A stretch of 64,000 bases of DNA from Prochlorococcus marinus str. MIT 9313 (GTDB lineage Bacteria; Cyanobacteriota; Cyanobacteriia; PCC-6307; Cyanobiaceae). A model generated the notes under the pieces. The model was not told where the DNA came from, did no database searches, and worked only from the letters and a program-made list of their open reading frames with translations. Positions 43,901-52,202 of the stretch are shown here, one piece after another (within the stretch, counting starts at the first letter, position 1; each line of letters starts with the position of its first letter). The DNA lies in contig NC_005071.1 in assembly GCF_000011485.1 (NCBI RefSeq), positions 248,001 to 312,000 of the forward strand, written 5' to 3'. The position numbers and the translations under genes are program-made.

Positions 43901-46219
43901 CGATGATTTGTTGTAGAAGCTGTTTTCACCTATAGCGGTGATATCAATGGTGATGTCATCATTACCATCGCTGGTGGAGAGAATTGAATCGTTAAGGCCT
44001 ATGGCAGAAGAGCCGGCGTTGATTTGTAGGTTGACGGAATCACTGCCAGAGCCTGTAGAGATGTTGGACCCATCAGCACCAGTGGCTTCTCCGTAGGAGT
44101 GAATGCGTGAGTGGTCGTAGTCGTAGGAGGATTGATTGAAGCGGTTGTTGTCGTAGGAGGATTGATGGGAGTTGCTGTAGCTGTTGAGGTAATCGCTGGA
44201 ATGGCTGCTGCTGCGGGTGTTGTCGTAGTTGTAAGAGCGCGAGTAGGAATTGCTGTGGTTGCTGGAACTACTTGAACTGTTGCTGTAGTCGTAGTCGTAG
44301 CTGTTGAGGTGTGAGCGTTCGTAGTCACGGCTGTTGTTGTACCAGCTGTTGCCGTAGCTATAGGAATTTTTGTAAGTCGATTGATAGTCTCGACTACCGC
44401 TTCTTTGTGAAGCGTGGCTGTAATCGTAGGAGCCGGAAGACGCGTATTCATAGCTGTTACTATATTTTCTGCCAGAGTTATAATCGTATTCATTTGTATA
44501 TGAATAAACTCTTTGATTGTTATAATTTCTATCGCCTGAGGACTCGTATGAATATATATGCTCCCAAGAGTGTTTGTTGATTCTGCTATTGCCACCTTCT
44601 GCTGAAACATTGATTTTAATGTCGTCATTGCCCTCTCCACTTTCTACAAAACTATCCTCTAGGCCATAAGCTTTGATTTCTCTGCCATTGCCACGTGCAT
44701 TGGCATTGATTGTTAGCTGATCACTGCCAATGCCGAGTTCGATGGAGCTGTTGCTTGCGCCGTAGGCCGGATCCCAAATTCTAGATTGAGTGAAGGCGTT
44801 GAGAATGACGGAATCATCACCAGAGCCCGTATGGATTTCGCTATCACGCATCGCCCAGGCATTGGTATTGCGACCTACAGCTCTTGCTGTGATGTCAATC
44901 GAATCATCACCAGCTCCTGTTTTGATGGAAGAGTTATTTCCTAGTCCGATCGCTTCTGCATAACCACCCCAATTGGTTGCAAAGGCATTGATGCTAATGG
45001 AGTCGTTGTCATTAGCAATGACGGGGTCTTCGCCAATGCCGATGATGAGAGGTGATTGTTCACTACCAACATCAAAACCATCTAATGGAGGTAATCCCTG
45101 AAGCTCTTGGCCACTTGTATTGATCTTGGTATTTAATGCTCCATAGGCAGCAATCGAACCCCACGTTCGCCCATTTGCAGAGGCATTAATCAGCAGCGAG
45201 TCGTTGCCAGATCCAAGGTTGATTGAGCTGTTGCTTGCGCCGTAGGCCGGATCAATAAACCTGGAATTGGTAAATGCATTGAGAGTGACGGAATCATCGC
45301 CTGAGCCTGTATTGATGTTGCTGTCGCGCATCGCCCAAGCATTGGTTGTGCGTCCATCAGCTCGAGCGGTGATGTGAATGGCATCATTGCCATCACCTGT
45401 ATTGATTGATGAGCCATTGCCAAGACCTACAGCCTCTGCATAACCACCACCTCGCCACCAACCACCACGGTTGCTAGCAGAGGCATTGATGACAATGAAA
45501 TCATCTCCGCTTCCAGTTTGAATATCGCTGTTAAGAGCTCCATAGGCTGCAACTTTGCCGCCACCCCACCATCCGCCTGAACCGCTAGCTGAAGCATTGA
45601 TGAATAGGGAATCGTTACCTGAACCGAGATCAATCGAACTGTCTGTAGAGCCGTAGGCAGTGGCAGTTGTTCTACCGCTTGCGATTGATTGAAGGCTAAC
45701 GAAATCATTGCCCGCGCCAGTATTGACCGAGCTGCTTTCAAGGCCTGTTGCCAAGATCGCAGCGTTGACGAATCTGCCACCAAGGATTCCAGCATCAGCT
45801 TTGATGCTGATGATGTCATCACCACCCTGGGTGCTTAGCGAGGAATGACGAAGGCCCCAGGCTGGGTCATATCCAAAGACCCTTGAAGTGGCGTTGATAT
45901 CAACCAGCTTGTTGTCATTACCAACAAGAGAAAGCCGGGAGCCATCGATACCAATGGAGTAGGCCTCTCTCCCTTGCGCGTAGGTGTTGATGCTTACAGC
46001 TTTGCCGGTGTATTCAACTTCGCTATTCAGCAGACCCGTTGCACGTGCTGTACGCCAGCCAGAGTTGGCTGTGGCTGAGATGCGCAGTTCGTCGCTATCG
46101 ATACGCAGGCTTTGATTTTCAATCGCTGTGGCAGTTGTTCCCCGAGGCGACCACCGGTTCCATCTCCACCAACCCCATCGATCAGATGCATTTGCTGTGA
46201 AGTTGGTGATTGAAGCCAT
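40922..46219 (-). CDS. Giant RTX-like repeat protein with Ser/Tyr/Asn-rich core
   Basis: 1765 residues, probably a secreted or cell-surface protein. Residues about 1-540 consist of beta-roll-like repeats (SSINTGDGNDAIHITARADG, NINTGSGDDSVTLNA). Residues about 540-1150 are Ser/Tyr/Asn/Asp-rich low complexity (YDYDYSNSSSSSSNHSNSYS) in three tandem 222-residue units, each ending SNISTGSGSDSVNLQINAGS. Residues about 1160-1330 hold classical calcium-binding RTX nonapeptides (GGDGDDQILHSGG, GGSGADKISGGKGDDDIFAG). A 16-residue motif (PALEDDLVIAIGGDPE) repeats six times at about 1465-1560. No N-terminal signal peptide is evident, which fits type I secretion. Confidence 0.85.
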   Translation of the reverse strand: MASITNFTANASDRWGWWRWNRWSPRGTTATAIENQSLRIDSDELRISATANSGWRTARATGLLNSEVEYTGKAVSINTYAQGREAYSIGIDGSRLSLVGNDNKLVDINATSRVFGYDPAWGLRHSSLSTQGGDDIISIKADAGILGGRFVNAAILATGLESSSVNTGAGNDFVSLQSIASGRTTATAYGSTDSSIDLGSGNDSLFINASASGSGGWWGGGKVAAYGALNSDIQTGSGDDFIVINASASNRGGWWRGGGYAEAVGLGNGSSINTGDGNDAIHITARADGRTTNAWAMRDSNINTGSGDDSVTLNAFTNSRFIDPAYGASNSSINLGSGNDSLLINASANGRTWGSIAAYGALNTKINTSGQELQGLPPLDGFDVGSEQSPLIIGIGEDPVIANDNDSISINAFATNWGGYAEAIGLGNNSSIKTGAGDDSIDITARAVGRNTNAWAMRDSEIHTGSGDDSVILNAFTQSRIWDPAYGASNSSIELGIGSDQLTINANARGNGREIKAYGLEDSFVESGEGNDDIKINVSAEGGNSRINKHSWEHIYSYESSGDRNYNNQRVYSYTNEYDYNSGRKYSNSYEYASSGSYDYSHASQRSGSRDYQSTYKNSYSYGNSWYNNSRDYERSHLNSYDYDYSNSSSSSSNHSNSYSRSYNYDNTRSSSHSSDYLNSYSNSHQSSYDNNRFNQSSYDYDHSRIHSYGEATGADGSNISTGSGSDSVNLQINAGSSAIGLNDSILSTSDGNDDITIDITAIGENSFYNKSSSSRSSFDDSTGSNSSDYSRIDSRSSSYSNDYTNSYSNSYERSDASSSSFNRDSTNSRSGINQSTYKNSYSYGNSWYNNSSDYERSHLNSYDYDYSNSSSSSSNHSNSYSRSYNYDNTRSYSNSSDYLNSYSNSHQSSYDNNRFNQSSYDYDHSRIHSYGEATGADGSNISTGSGSDSVNLQINAGSSAIGLNDSILSTSDGNDDITIDVNAFGENSFYNKSSSSRSSFDDSTGSNSSDYSSIYSRSSSYSNDYTNSYSNSYDHSSSGSYDYSHASQGSGSSINQSTYKNSYNYRSSWYNNSRDYERSHLNSYDYDYNNSYSRSGNYDHSSSGSYNYDYNRSYNYGYDYNNNYNGSHQSNYDNNRFNQSSYDYDHSRIETLGVAIGAEDSTISTGSGNDSVNLQINAGSSAIGLKNSVLETGEGQDQVNISVNALGHSFYHGKSTEKGDAKTLLNSTISTGGGDDQIFVNAIGSHSGAALTNSTIKTGTGDDSVLLSGDLVNSSIHGGDGDDQILHSGGGNAEIYGDDGNDTIIGGSGADKISGGKGDDDIFAGDGGDTIDAGDGKDNITITGGKGISVTTGFGSDTIVFTADYYRSLLEGASSGTNIFADDINNISSPLMIKDFTVEISEKKAIFNHNVAIRGDSAYTIVEGPTWEEAEANAQKLGGNLVTINDAEENKEMGISFGDNLELSLEDDLVIAIGGDPEPALEDDLVIAIGGDPEPALEDDLVIAIGGDPEPALEDDLVIAIGDDPEPALEDDLVIAIGGDPEPALEDDLVIAIGGDPEPAFEQDSIIAFGEDSEPLLEETPIAQPSSNHDMMNFDDLLNNVAINYDGSNAFATGHINLSQDGDDTLVSFDADGIAGDKNIGIVIATLQNVNTSDLSTGNIDSDYSLEGGLDPITGAAETQIEEDLTTITAETTDAIINPSNDSLVKSTTSEETDSMAISEAINALTTSEDVASATSLTSTTSEATSSTDIVTAAITAAVDQSTI
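41540..41827. repeat. Six tandem 48-bp repeats (coding)
   Basis: Units of 48 bp starting at about 41540, 41588, 41636, 41684, 41732 and 41780, almost identical. They encode PALEDDLVIAIGGDPE in the giant protein on the minus strand. The unit length is a multiple of three, so copy number can vary without breaking the frame. Confidence 0.9.
42600..44597. repeat. Three tandem 666-bp repeats (coding)
   Basis: Landmarks recur at exactly 666 bases: AAGGCCTATGGCAG at 42662, 43328 and 43994; TGCCAGTGGAATCATCG at 43201 and 43867. The two right-hand units are nearly identical and the left one more diverged. Each encodes 222 residues of the giant protein. Confidence 0.85.
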
Positions 46220-46593
46220 CGGTTAATGATTTGGGTAGAACAGGGAACTACTTATTGCCACTGATTTCACCTATGAATGCTTTTGACCAGAGTGGAAAGG
46301 AGGCCAGGAAGAATGGGATGCTTCTTGCTCTGAGAATTTCATGAGAGGTCTTTATCAAGGTGCTAACTGGAATCTCTAGGTGATCTTTCCTAGTTCAAAC
46401 GGTGTGGCTTGGTTGTTGTGGAACGTGGTCAGGGGGCTAGACACTGAGAGAGCCAGGAGCAGTTCTTGACGTCCAGCTTTCACGCTTGTCTCGTAATGGG
46501 TCTTGTGCGAATAGAGCATGGTTCGCTAGATGGCCTGTATGGGTGTGTCTTCTCGACGAGAATCCCATGCAAGCAGGGTTGCAAGGCTGAGAA
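46220..46593. other. Upstream region of the giant gene, no ORF
   Basis: 374 bases presumably carrying the promoter of the giant protein. I see no clear promoter, hairpin or repeat. Confidence 0.4.
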
Positions 46594-46827
46594 ATGAGTG
46601 AGGATTGGGTGATCAATCAGTTATTTCTACCTTCAGATTGCATGAAGAGAGTTGAGCAGCACAGATCACCTGTGCCTGGCTTTGCTCACCAATTTGAGGC
46701 CTCGATTCTTCAGGCTCAGTTTGATACCTGGCTATTACCTGGAACACTTGATCGGTATGATTCCTGTTCTCTGAGCATCTCTTTCTTACATAATGAGTGC
46801 AAGGCCGTTCTTATTTGGCCGTATTGA
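46594..46827 (+). CDS. Hypothetical protein, doubtful
   Basis: 77 residues from ATG (MSEDWVINQLFLPSDCMKRV) with mixed, soluble-protein-like composition. Isolated between the giant gene and lepA. No family recognised. Confidence 0.3.
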   Translation: MSEDWVINQLFLPSDCMKRVEQHRSPVPGFAHQFEASILQAQFDTWLLPGTLDRYDSCSLSISFLHNECKAVLIWPY

Positions 46828-47178
46828 TATCTGTCGCTGTGAATCTTGTCATTAAGATCTTAATTTGAATCTTAGTCGCTATTTTGCTAGTTTTGCTTTA
46901 GTTCTTTAGAGAGAGTTTCTTGCTTTATTAGCTTTTGATACTATCGAGATCATCTGTGATATGGATGCACAAGCTTTAAGCATCAGTATCCCGGCGAGGA
47001 ATATTTGATGCTTTTGAGTAAATTTAGGTTGTAGATGTTGCAAAATCCCTCCATACACTCATGCAGCAATGGGCCTGATGAGATGGCTGCCAGCATTCTT
47101 CATGGCTGGTCAGATCAGCAGGATCCTTAGAATCTAGATTCTGACTCCAAAGCGCCCGAGAGGGGAATTCGCCAACGC
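46828..47178. other. Intergenic stretch upstream of lepA, nothing recognised
   Basis: 350 AT-rich bases; presumably includes the lepA promoter. Confidence 0.4.
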
Positions 47179-48993
47179 ATGACCGACGTTCCCGTTTCTC
47201 GCTTGAGGAACTTCTGCATCATTGCCCATATCGATCACGGCAAGTCGACTTTGGCTGACAGGCTGTTGCAGGACACTGGCACAGTTGCCGGTCGGGATAT
47301 GCAGGAGCAGTTTCTCGACAACATGGATTTGGAAAGAGAGCGGGGCATCACGATCAAGCTCCAGGCTGCCCGGATGAACTACACGGCTGCCGATGGCGAA
47401 AGCTATGTGCTCAACCTGATTGATACCCCTGGCCATGTGGATTTCTCCTATGAGGTGAGCCGCTCCTTGCAGGCCTGCGAAGGGGCCCTGTTGGTGGTGG
47501 ATGCCAGTCAGGGTGTTGAGGCCCAGACCCTGGCAAATGTCTATCTAGCGCTGGAAAACGATCTAGAGATTATTCCTGTGCTCAATAAGATTGATCTGCC
47601 GGGCTCTGATCCAGAACGGATTAAAGAGGAGATCGAGGCGATCATTGGTCTTGACACCTCAACAGCAATTGCCTGTTCTGCCAAAACAGGCTTAGGCGTA
47701 CCAGAGATTATGCAGGCGGTGGTGGATCGCATTCCGCCCCCTGCAGATACCATCGATAAGCCAACGAAGGCATTGATCTTCGATTCCTACTACGACTCCT
47801 ACCGAGGCGTGATTGTGTATTTCCGGGTGATCAGTGGCCGGATCAGCACGAAGGACAAAGTGTTGCTGATGGCCAGCAAGAAGAGCTATGAGCTTGATGA
47901 GATTGGTGTGATGTCACCAGACCAGTGTGAGGTCAATGAACTTCATGCAGGGGAGGTGGGTTATCTGGCGGCTTCGATCAAGGCGGTTGCTGATGCACGG
48001 GTTGGAGACACGATTACTCTCCTCAATGCCCCAGCAGATGAGCCGCTACCTGGTTACACCGAGGCAAAGCCGATGGTGTTTTGTGGCTTGTTCCCTACGG
48101 ATTCAGATCAATATCCAGATCTAAGGGAAGCGCTTGACAAGCTGCAGCTTTCAGATGCAGCACTGAAGTATGAACCTGAAACCAGCAGTGCGATGGGTTT
48201 TGGCTTTCGTTGTGGCTTTCTAGGACTCCTGCATATGGAAATTGTGCAGGAGCGGCTTGAACGTGAATATGACTTGGATTTGATTGTTACTGCTCCTTCA
48301 GTGATTTACAAGGTGAACATGATTGATGGGCAGATGTTGATGGTGGATAACCCTGCAACATTGCCAGATCCGCAGAGGCGGGAATCAATAGAGGAGCCTT
48401 ATGTGCGGATGGAGATCTATGCACCCAATGAGTACAACGGCACTCTGATGGGTTTGTGCCAGGAACGACGTGGTGAATACATTGATATGAAGTACATCAC
48501 CACTGAGAGAGTGACCTTAATTTATGAGCTTCCCTTGGCTGAAGTGGTGACGGATTTCTTTGATCAGATGAAGAGTCGCACAAAGGGTTATGCCTCAATG
48601 GAATATCACTTGATTGGCTATCGCCGCAATGATCTGGTGCGCTTGGATGTCTTGATCAATGCAGAAAAGGCTGATCCACTTACCACAATTGCGCACCGTG
48701 ATAAGGCTTATAGCATTGGTAAGGGTTTGGTGGAGAAGCTCAAGGAGCTGATCCCAAGACAACAGTTTAAAATTCCCTTACAGGCTTCCATTGGTAGTCG
48801 CATTATTGCCAGTGAGAGTATCAGTGCCATGCGCAAGGATGTGCTTGCTAAGTGTTATGGAGGAGACATCTCAAGGAAAAAAAAGTTGCTGAAGAAGCAG
48901 GCCAAGGGTAAAAAGCGGATGAAGGCCATGGGCAAAGTGGATGTGCCTCAGGAAGCATTTATGGCTGTATTGAAGCTGAATCAAACGAGCTGA
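47179..48993 (+). CDS. lepA: Elongation factor 4 (LepA)
   Basis: Ribosome-associated translational GTPase, 604 residues, full length. G motifs: [15 protein letters not shown] (G1), [10 protein letters not shown] (G2), [14 protein letters not shown] (G3), [10 protein letters not shown] (G4), and the LepA-specific C-terminus ending [12 protein letters not shown] preceded by [20 protein letters not shown]. It promotes back-translocation or remodelling of stalled ribosomes. Confidence 0.97.
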   Translation: MTDVPVSRLRNFCIIAHIDHGKSTLADRLLQDTGTVAGRDMQEQFLDNMDLERERGITIKLQAARMNYTAADGESYVLNLIDTPGHVDFSYEVSRSLQACEGALLVVDASQGVEAQTLANVYLALENDLEIIPVLNKIDLPGSDPERIKEEIEAIIGLDTSTAIACSAKTGLGVPEIMQAVVDRIPPPADTIDKPTKALIFDSYYDSYRGVIVYFRVISGRISTKDKVLLMASKKSYELDEIGVMSPDQCEVNELHAGEVGYLAASIKAVADARVGDTITLLNAPADEPLPGYTEAKPMVFCGLFPTDSDQYPDLREALDKLQLSDAALKYEPETSSAMGFGFRCGFLGLLHMEIVQERLEREYDLDLIVTAPSVIYKVNMIDGQMLMVDNPATLPDPQRRESIEEPYVRMEIYAPNEYNGTLMGLCQERRGEYIDMKYITTERVTLIYELPLAEVVTDFFDQMKSRTKGYASMEYHLIGYRRNDLVRLDVLINAEKADPLTTIAHRDKAYSIGKGLVEKLKELIPRQQFKIPLQASIGSRIIASESISAMRKDVLAKCYGGDISRKKKLLKKQAKGKKRMKAMGKVDVPQEAFMAVLKLNQTS

Positions 48994-49004
48994 TTTATCT
49001 TTTA

Positions 49005-50624
49005 CTATTGACCATTACTTAATGTCTTTGCAGCGGTATGTTTGTCAACCTGTAGATAATTACCGCTGGTTTTAGTTGATAAGTCTTCCATCCATGGTGA
49101 TGCAAGGCCAATGGCAATGGTGTTCGTCTTTAGTGTTTGCTTTCTTCTTTTATTATGATCTAGATAGTGATTCACTGTAGAGTCATAATTATAGTCTTGC
49201 CAGCTGCTCCCATCCCGCCTTTTGTTGGGCTTTCCATCAGTGAGGAAATATAGGGTGTCCGTTTCATTGTCATCAAAAGAGCTGTCTAAACCCTCCCATG
49301 GGTAAGTACCCCCCCAAGACCTGGGATCACCATTATCCATTGAATTCACGAATGAAATTGCTGATTCGCGGAATCCATCCTGTCCAATCTTGACTAAGCC
49401 ATTGCTTGATTTTTCCCATGTTCTGTGATTATTACTCCCTGCCGAACTAAAGGATTGGAGACTAATCTTAGTGTCTTCGGGCAGTGATGTAATCAGGCGT
49501 TTGAGTTCCGTTTGCAGCGATTCCATTCGGGTTAATGCACAATATTGGCTAGACCTATACCATACATTTTTATATGTTCTGCCTCTATAGTTGAGAACTT
49601 CAGCCCAATATATTCTAGCCTGACTAGGATAATCTTTACTACCCCAAAGAATGCATGCGCTCATTGAGCCTGAACCATCGACTAGGAAACGTACTCGTTT
49701 GCTTCGAACATTACGAAAATAGGTTCCATTGTAGAAGCTATCACTTCCATAGTTCTCAAGGCGTTTATCGGCTCTAGCGAAGGCAGCAAGGAAAAGGGGG
49801 TATTTTGCAATTGTACGTGACCCGCTTTTGGTTTCCAGGTAACTATCCTCTTCAAATTTCTTAGGATCATTGTTGGGATCTGGATCTATAAATTTGACCA
49901 ATTTACGAGTGGGATCAGTCTCCATGCGCAAAGCTGGCTCCATGAAACTTCGTATTGGTGTTTGATCTTTTTCAAAATCAACATCAAGATCCTCTACGAT
50001 TTCTTTGAGGCCTTTTATATCCCCTTCAGGGGTTGTGGGGTGCTTGCAATTTCCTTCAGGTTTATAGCACCCCATGGTACCAATATCTTCAATTGCTTTA
50101 GCTAGAAACAGCGAGCTGATTCCATTGGCATCATTATAACGTCCATCAAGATCAAGTGGAGCACCACATCTCATTAAGGCATAGCCGTTATTACTTGAAC
50201 TAACGCTAAATCCATAAATGACTGGTGTATCGATCTCAGCCATTTTGATGCCAAAGACTGGTTTAAATGCTTTTGTTTGATTTTCCGCCAAGCTCTCACA
50301 TTGTTTGAGAGTGGCTGCGTATTGTTTATGACCCAAGTCTGTGCGGGTTTGTTCATTTGAAATAGCTTCACTATTATTGACCAGGATATGTAGACTTCGT
50401 TCGACTTCTGATCTCAATAGCCTAAGACCATTTGTAGTATTTTGGCGCAAGCTGGCTTTACTTTCAGATCTGTCAACCAATGTTTGGGTAGAGCGTAATG
50501 CTAGAGAAGAAGCTCCAATGAGAAGAATGCTGGCCCCTGCGGCAACAACGGTCTCAGACAAACCAAAACCATTGCGTCTGAGGCCAAAGCCTTTTTGTTT
50601 TGAAAGGGCCTTAAGTGATTTCAT
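49005..50624 (-). CDS. Prepilin fused to a von Willebrand factor A domain
   Basis: This 539-residue protein has a type IV prepilin N-terminus (RRNGFGLSETVVAAGASILL; cleavage after the Gly before FGLSE). The C-terminal vWA domain has a MIDAS-like DGSGS (VRFLVDGSGSMSACILWG) and LYFLTDGKPNKRRDG. In pilus systems, vWA-bearing minor pilins or PilY1-like proteins sit at the tip and bind ligands or surfaces; a tip adhesin or mechanosensor role is inferred. Last gene of the minus-strand pilin cluster. Confidence 0.8.
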   Translation of the reverse strand: MKSLKALSKQKGFGLRRNGFGLSETVVAAGASILLIGASSLALRSTQTLVDRSESKASLRQNTTNGLRLLRSEVERSLHILVNNSEAISNEQTRTDLGHKQYAATLKQCESLAENQTKAFKPVFGIKMAEIDTPVIYGFSVSSSNNGYALMRCGAPLDLDGRYNDANGISSLFLAKAIEDIGTMGCYKPEGNCKHPTTPEGDIKGLKEIVEDLDVDFEKDQTPIRSFMEPALRMETDPTRKLVKFIDPDPNNDPKKFEEDSYLETKSGSRTIAKYPLFLAAFARADKRLENYGSDSFYNGTYFRNVRSKRVRFLVDGSGSMSACILWGSKDYPSQARIYWAEVLNYRGRTYKNVWYRSSQYCALTRMESLQTELKRLITSLPEDTKISLQSFSSAGSNNHRTWEKSSNGLVKIGQDGFRESAISFVNSMDNGDPRSWGGTYPWEGLDSSFDDNETDTLYFLTDGKPNKRRDGSSWQDYNYDSTVNHYLDHNKRRKQTLKTNTIAIGLASPWMEDLSTKTSGNYLQVDKHTAAKTLSNGQ

Positions 50625-50737
50625 GGATCTGATGTCATCGTTAAAGCGTGCCTCTAATGATTTAATTATCTCAGGGATGCTGCTTAAATTGCTCGATTTA
50701 TAGTGAAAATTCCCTGAGTATTGTCTGATAACCAGTA

Positions 50738-51421
50738 TTAACTGGTGTCACAGAAGCCAGTGTCGTCATTCCAGGTTCCGCTGTGAATTTGAGCGCTTCC
50801 TTCGAGCTCGATGCATCGGGTTCTTAAGCGAGGCTCATTATCGCTATGACGGGATTTCACCAGGATTGTTAGTTGATTATATTGCTGAGCACTGATTCCT
50901 GAAGGGATTAATTCATATTCGGCTTGTAGAGCAGCCACTTCAACTTCCTTTGATTCTCTTGTACCCTCAAGGGCTAGAAAACGATAAGGTTCTTTTCCTT
51001 GAAGGTCGGTTTTTGTACATAGATAAAAATCATCTTTCGTTAATGAATCGTCTAACGTGGATGGATCTTTGTTTGAGCAACATTTCAAGCGTTGTGAATC
51101 GCTGCGGCTGCCATCAGCTTGCATGAACTCAACCAATTTCGATGGAGATCCAAACTCCTTTGTTGCTAAATCTTGATTGAGATTGAAGCGGCAGATTTGT
51201 TTTGTTTTTGCCAACCTTGATCGAAGGCTAAATAATCCAGTCTTTAAAAATTGTGTGTAGCGATCAACATGGCCTTGGGAGAGGTTTCGTCTATATGTTG
51301 GGATGGCATATGCAGAAATAATGCTTACAATTGTGATCGTAACCAAAACTTCAAGCAAGCTGAAGCCAGTTTTGGTCTGTTTTAAGGATGTTGCTTTATT
51401 CATTAACATACTATTGCTCAT
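50738..51421 (-). CDS. Minor type IV prepilin
   Basis: 227 residues with leader ending QTKTG and then FSLLEVLVTITIVSIISAYAIPTYR, the class III signal with Glu+5. The C-terminal part has several cysteines (ICRF, LKCCSN, FYLCTKT, RTRCIELEG) likely forming disulfides. It overlaps the upstream prepilin gene by 11 bases. Likely a minor pilin of a type IV pilus or pseudopilus. Confidence 0.85.
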   Translation of the reverse strand: MSNSMLMNKATSLKQTKTGFSLLEVLVTITIVSIISAYAIPTYRRNLSQGHVDRYTQFLKTGLFSLRSRLAKTKQICRFNLNQDLATKEFGSPSKLVEFMQADGSRSDSQRLKCCSNKDPSTLDDSLTKDDFYLCTKTDLQGKEPYRFLALEGTRESKEVEVAALQAEYELIPSGISAQQYNQLTILVKSRHSDNEPRLRTRCIELEGSAQIHSGTWNDDTGFCDTS

Positions 51422-52202
51422 GTGTCATGTTTCCTAGCCCACACAACTCGGCTTGGAATTGAGGACTAAGTTCAAAAATTCTTTGCTCTGTTGCGTTTTG
51501 AAGCTCAGTGTCATGTAGCAGCTTAGTTGAACCATTTTTGAGCTCTTTTTTAACACCTGGCCCTTCAAAGCTGTAGACAATAATCAGATTGCCACTTTTG
51601 TCATTGGTAATAGTGCTTCTTTTGATCATTCCTCGGTTTGCCCTTTTGCGTCCATTGCTGGATGGGGGCTCTACATAGAAATCACCACCACTATTAATAA
51701 TCTGGCTGTTTAAGTATTTAGCAGGGTCTTCACAGGCAGCCTCTAGCTCATTATCAGCGAGGATTTTCTTGTCAGTTAATTGGGAGTCTGCGTGTTGTAG
51801 AAGTTGGATATTGTTATTGATATCTGCCTCAACCGTAGTCCGTTCATGTTGATGCATGCTATTTGTTAGTGCGGCAAGGGATATCCTGCTGACAGCAGCC
51901 ATCACCATGCTAAGTATGGTACCAGCGATGAGTACTTCGACCAAGGTAAATCCAGAACCTCTTTGATGATTTATTGCTGGAATCCTTTTGGCATTGAAGG
52001 CGGCTATAGATTTTAGCTTAGTGGTTATAAGCTTTTTGCATTTAAATATGAAAATATCGGAATAAATTTCTTGCTGTTCAACCTTTGCTTGATTAAAGGA
52101 TTTTTCACTTGCTTGAGCTAAATGCCCATTCCAGTACTCTCTGATTGAATGAATCCAAGTCACCTCTTTCGTCTTTCTTCTAGGTATTATGTATTTCACC
52201 AT
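51411..52202 (-). CDS. Minor type IV prepilin with unusually long leader
   Basis: 263 residues. The prepilin signal HQRGSGFTLVEVLIAGTIL begins only at about residue 80, so the apparent leader is over 80 residues, against the usual 6-25. The ATG at 52202 overlaps the upstream gene's end and no later ATG precedes the signal, so a non-ATG start near KKLITTKLKSIAAFNAKRIP is possible. Member of the pilin cluster. Confidence 0.8.
   Translation of the reverse strand: MVKYIIPRRKTKEVTWIHSIREYWNGHLAQASEKSFNQAKVEQQEIYSDIFIFKCKKLITTKLKSIAAFNAKRIPAINHQRGSGFTLVEVLIAGTILSMVMAAVSRISLAALTNSMHQHERTTVEADINNNIQLLQHADSQLTDKKILADNELEAACEDPAKYLNSQIINSGGDFYVEPPSSNGRKRANRGMIKRSTITNDKSGNLIIVYSFEGPGVKKELKNGSTKLLHDTELQNATEQRIFELSPQFQAELCGLGNMTHEQ

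Noticed and set aside
42667..44640. Several long Thr/Ala-rich ORFs antisense or out of frame to the giant gene
   Set aside because: They are shadows produced by the low-complexity repeats in another frame of the same strand; composition is pure Thr/Ala/Ile repeat with no independent start context.
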